Shown: piece by piece, positions 62,397-64,000 of the stretch
Numbering within the stretch: position 1 is the first letter of the stretch
Layout: every line of letters begins with the position of its first letter
Source: Glycine soja
Taxonomy: Eukaryota; Streptophyta; Magnoliopsida; Fabales; Fabaceae
DNA length: 64,000 nt
Reading direction: 5' to 3'
NCBI RefSeq assembly: GCF_004193775.1
Contig: NC_041010.1
Location: forward strand, 38,119,562 to 38,183,561
Notes under the pieces: model-generated
The model's input: the letters and a program-made list of their open reading frames with translations, nothing else
Told to the model about the DNA's origin: nothing
Databases searched by the model: none
Program-made: the position numbers and the translations under genes

Positions 62397-62562
62397 GGAA
62401 GACTTTAATTGTATCTGGTTTAGCTGAATCAAAGAAAGAACATGAAGTTGAACTGCTTAATAAGCTGGAAGCTGGTATAGATGAGCTTGAACTGATAGTA
62501 TAGGATAGGAATCAAGATGCAGTTGCACCAAAACAGAAAGAGCTTCTTCAATATGTTGAAGG
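62397..62562 (+). pseudogene. single broken exon of a TLP40/CYP38-type cyclophilin
   Basis: Behind TTTCAAG the frame reads [33 protein letters not shown], a TAG stop (62501-62503), then DRNQDAVAPKQKELLQYVEG up to a GT donor. The last part is the hallmark of the N-terminal helical domain of the thylakoid-lumen cyclophilins CYP38/TLP40 or CYP37 (DRxxDAVAPKQKELLxYVGG). The expected next exon is absent from the following 600 bp. One exon with an internal stop and no neighbours means a duplicated gene fragment. Confidence 0.65.
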
Positions 62563-63218
62563 GTGAGTATCTCAATTATTACTAAATCACTTACATAAAC
62601 CACACAAAGACCTTATCCTTCCAGAAATGCGCCCTCTCGTTTTCCTGGCAATAAAAATCACTTTTTTTTCACTGTACCTTCATATTTGCTCTGCCCCTTT
62701 TGTTTCCCAGAATCTTTCTTTTTTTATATTATTCTTTGGTTTTTGCTCATTTTGTTCTTCTTGTATATAAATAATCAGGGGAAAAGCTAGAACCTCAAAA
62801 GAGTGTGTCTTTTTATTTTCTTTCATATTTTATATTTGTCTATTTCATTTGGTGTTCGTTAGCTACAACTTTAACACTAACACGTATGTGACTGTGTAGG
62901 GCTACGAGTGAAAACAGTGAGGTTATGCTGGCAGGGTGTCATTATCGTCAAGCTAAACACCTTCAGGTTCTGGTTGAAATTTGAGTTATGATTTGAGTTA
63001 TCAAGAATGGTGTTAGAAAAACTGAAATTTTGTTTTTTTTGTTTTTTGGGCTAATGGGGTTTCTACAAACATTATTATCTCTGCAATTCTATGAAATTCT
63101 TTAGTTTTATCATTCCAAAGGAATGTAATGTACTATTTTATAACAAAGTTTAATGCTTTCTTAGTAATTGGTAGGAATTTGGTAAATGGGACATTGGAGG
63201 TATTGTCAATGATTTTTC
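62563..63218. other. spacer between cyclophilin fragment and RTE copy
   Basis: AT-rich. A short exon-like stretch at 62901-62967 (between TAG and CAG/GT) could belong to either neighbour but shows no family similarity. Confidence 0.35.
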
Positions 63219-63536
63219 AAATTAGAAACGAAGCTATTAGAGAGAGGGTTGGAGTAGCGCCTATTGTAGAGAAGATGGTGGAAAATAGACTTAGGTGGTT
63301 TGGGCATGTAGAGAGAAGACCGGTAGACTCTGTAGTGAGGAGAGTAGACCAGATGGAGAGAAGACAAACAATTCGAGGCAGAGGAAGACCCAAAAAGACT
63401 ATAAGAGAGGTTATCAAAAAGGATCTCGAAATTAATGGTATGGATCGAAGTATGGTACTTGATAGAACATTATGGCGGAAGTTGATCCATGTAGCCGACC
63501 CCACCTAGTGGGATAAGGCGTTGTTGTTGTTGTTGT
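63219..63536 (+). mobile_element. RTE-clade LINE 3' end, plus orientation
   Basis: From AAATTAGAAACGAAGC on, the sequence is nearly identical to the complement of 51792-52110: RERVGVAPIVEKMVENR, LRWFGHVERRP, RGRGRPKKTIREVIKKDLEING, then the stop, CACCTAGTGGGATAAGGC and a TTG tail. About 318 bp, 5' truncated and young. I could not see a clean target duplication. Confidence 0.9.
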
Positions 63537-63592
63537 TAGTCCTTTTTTCTTGGATTATGATGGTTTGTGTACGAGTTATGTTTTCACATTAG

Positions 63593-63772
63593 ATGGTTGA
63601 TGATGATTATGGGAAAGTTGATGTAGGATATGGGACAGATGAGAAAGCGGTGCTATTGGTATTGGGACACAGGAATGCTCAACAAAGGAAGGAAATCAGA
63701 GAAACTTATCGGCAGCTTTACAATGAATCGCTCATTGATCATCTGAATTCTGAATTGTCTGGTTATTTTAGA
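63593..63772 (+). CDS. annexin-like gene, first visible exon (partial)
   Basis: Behind CACATTAG a 60-codon exon reads MVDDDYGKVDVGYGTDEKAV, LLVLGHRNAQQRKEIRETYRQ, LYNESLIDHLNSELSGYFR and stops at a GT donor. This is annexin repeat I with the GTDE calcium-site motif and the exon end usual for plant annexins (ELSGDFR; here Tyr replaces Asp). The usual N-terminal exon is not found in the 1.2 kb upstream, where an RTE copy ends only 57 bp before the exon. The following exons lie beyond the window. It may be an intact gene with an unrecognised first exon, or a fragment. It is not close to the D5-like annexin at the other end. Confidence 0.75.
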
Positions 63773-64000
63773 GTGTGTCATGGTTTCTTCACTTGGTTGA
63801 CTTTGTATTTTCTTTTGCTTTTAAGAAATTATTCTTCAGCATCGTGTTTCTTTGGCAAGTGATAGAATGATAGAAATCAACTGAAATAATGTCGTAATTT
63901 TTAGTGATTATGCTAATTTGTAAGTGTGGTTTTTCTTTGGAACCAATTGGTCAATTATGCTGCTTAGCCTGTAGATTCCCAACCAGCATTGATCAGTCAT
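63773..64000 (+). other. intron sequence at the window edge
   Basis: Follows the GT donor of the annexin-like exon; no second exon before the window ends. Confidence 0.5.

Noticed and set aside
63128..63508. 126-codon frame as a host gene
   Set aside because: From residue 31 on it is the RTE C-terminus; the first part is chance read-through from flanking DNA.

Overview
This is nuclear DNA from a dicot plant, most likely a legume and probably close to soybean. The evidence is plant-only gene families (mTERF, PPR, U-box, XLG, DUF760), AT-rich intergenic DNA, many spliced introns, a canonical MIR166 hairpin, and plant RTE, copia and hAT elements. The genus is an inference from remembered sequence style; no search was run.

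Layout, left to right. 0-1.5 kb: AT-rich flank with a long palindrome and a degenerate tRNA-Ile-like sequence followed by nested hairpins. 1.6-5.5 kb (-): six-exon annexin (D5-like). 7.2-9.9 kb (+): four-exon organellar mTERF protein (mTERF9-like). 10.7-11.8 kb (+): 5'-truncated, frameshifted monoacylglycerol-lipase-like pseudogene. 12.5-12.8 kb (-): broken N-terminus of an Rf-type PPR gene. 13.7-16.9 kb (-): DUF760 plastid protein (UV-B-induced At3g17800 type). 17-21 kb: repeat-rich gap. 21.3-30.1 kb (+): eight-exon extra-large G protein (XLG3-like), with a LINE and several RTE scraps in its introns and one apparent GC-AG intron. 30.1-41.6 kb: about 11 kb without a recognised gene, holding two MITEs and a 2.5-kb non-autonomous copia-type LTR element. 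41.8-43.1 kb (+): intronless U-box E3 ligase (PUB21-like). 47.7-54.0 kb (-): four-exon BAP31-like ER membrane protein whose 5.2-kb intron has collected a 600-bp hAT element, a solo LTR and an RTE copy. 56.4 kb (-): MIR166. 60.4-61.9 kb (+): intronless PPR protein (At1g05600/EMB3101-like). 62.4 kb (+): broken TLP40/CYP38-type cyclophilin exon. 63.2 kb (+): RTE copy. 63.6 kb (+): first visible exon of a second annexin-like gene running off the window.

The genes do not form a pathway; they are ordinary independent eukaryotic loci (calcium/membrane, organelle gene expression, G-protein signalling, ubiquitination, ER membrane, miRNA). The most distinctive theme is one RTE-clade LINE family present at least seven times in both orientations. 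Its copies range from 769 bp down to about 34 bp of 3' tail, and four have target-site duplications that can be read directly. No new defence or enzymatic system was seen. The items most worth checking are the micro-RTE insertions, the GC-AG intron, the tRNA-like/hairpin island at the left edge and the non-coding copia-type element.
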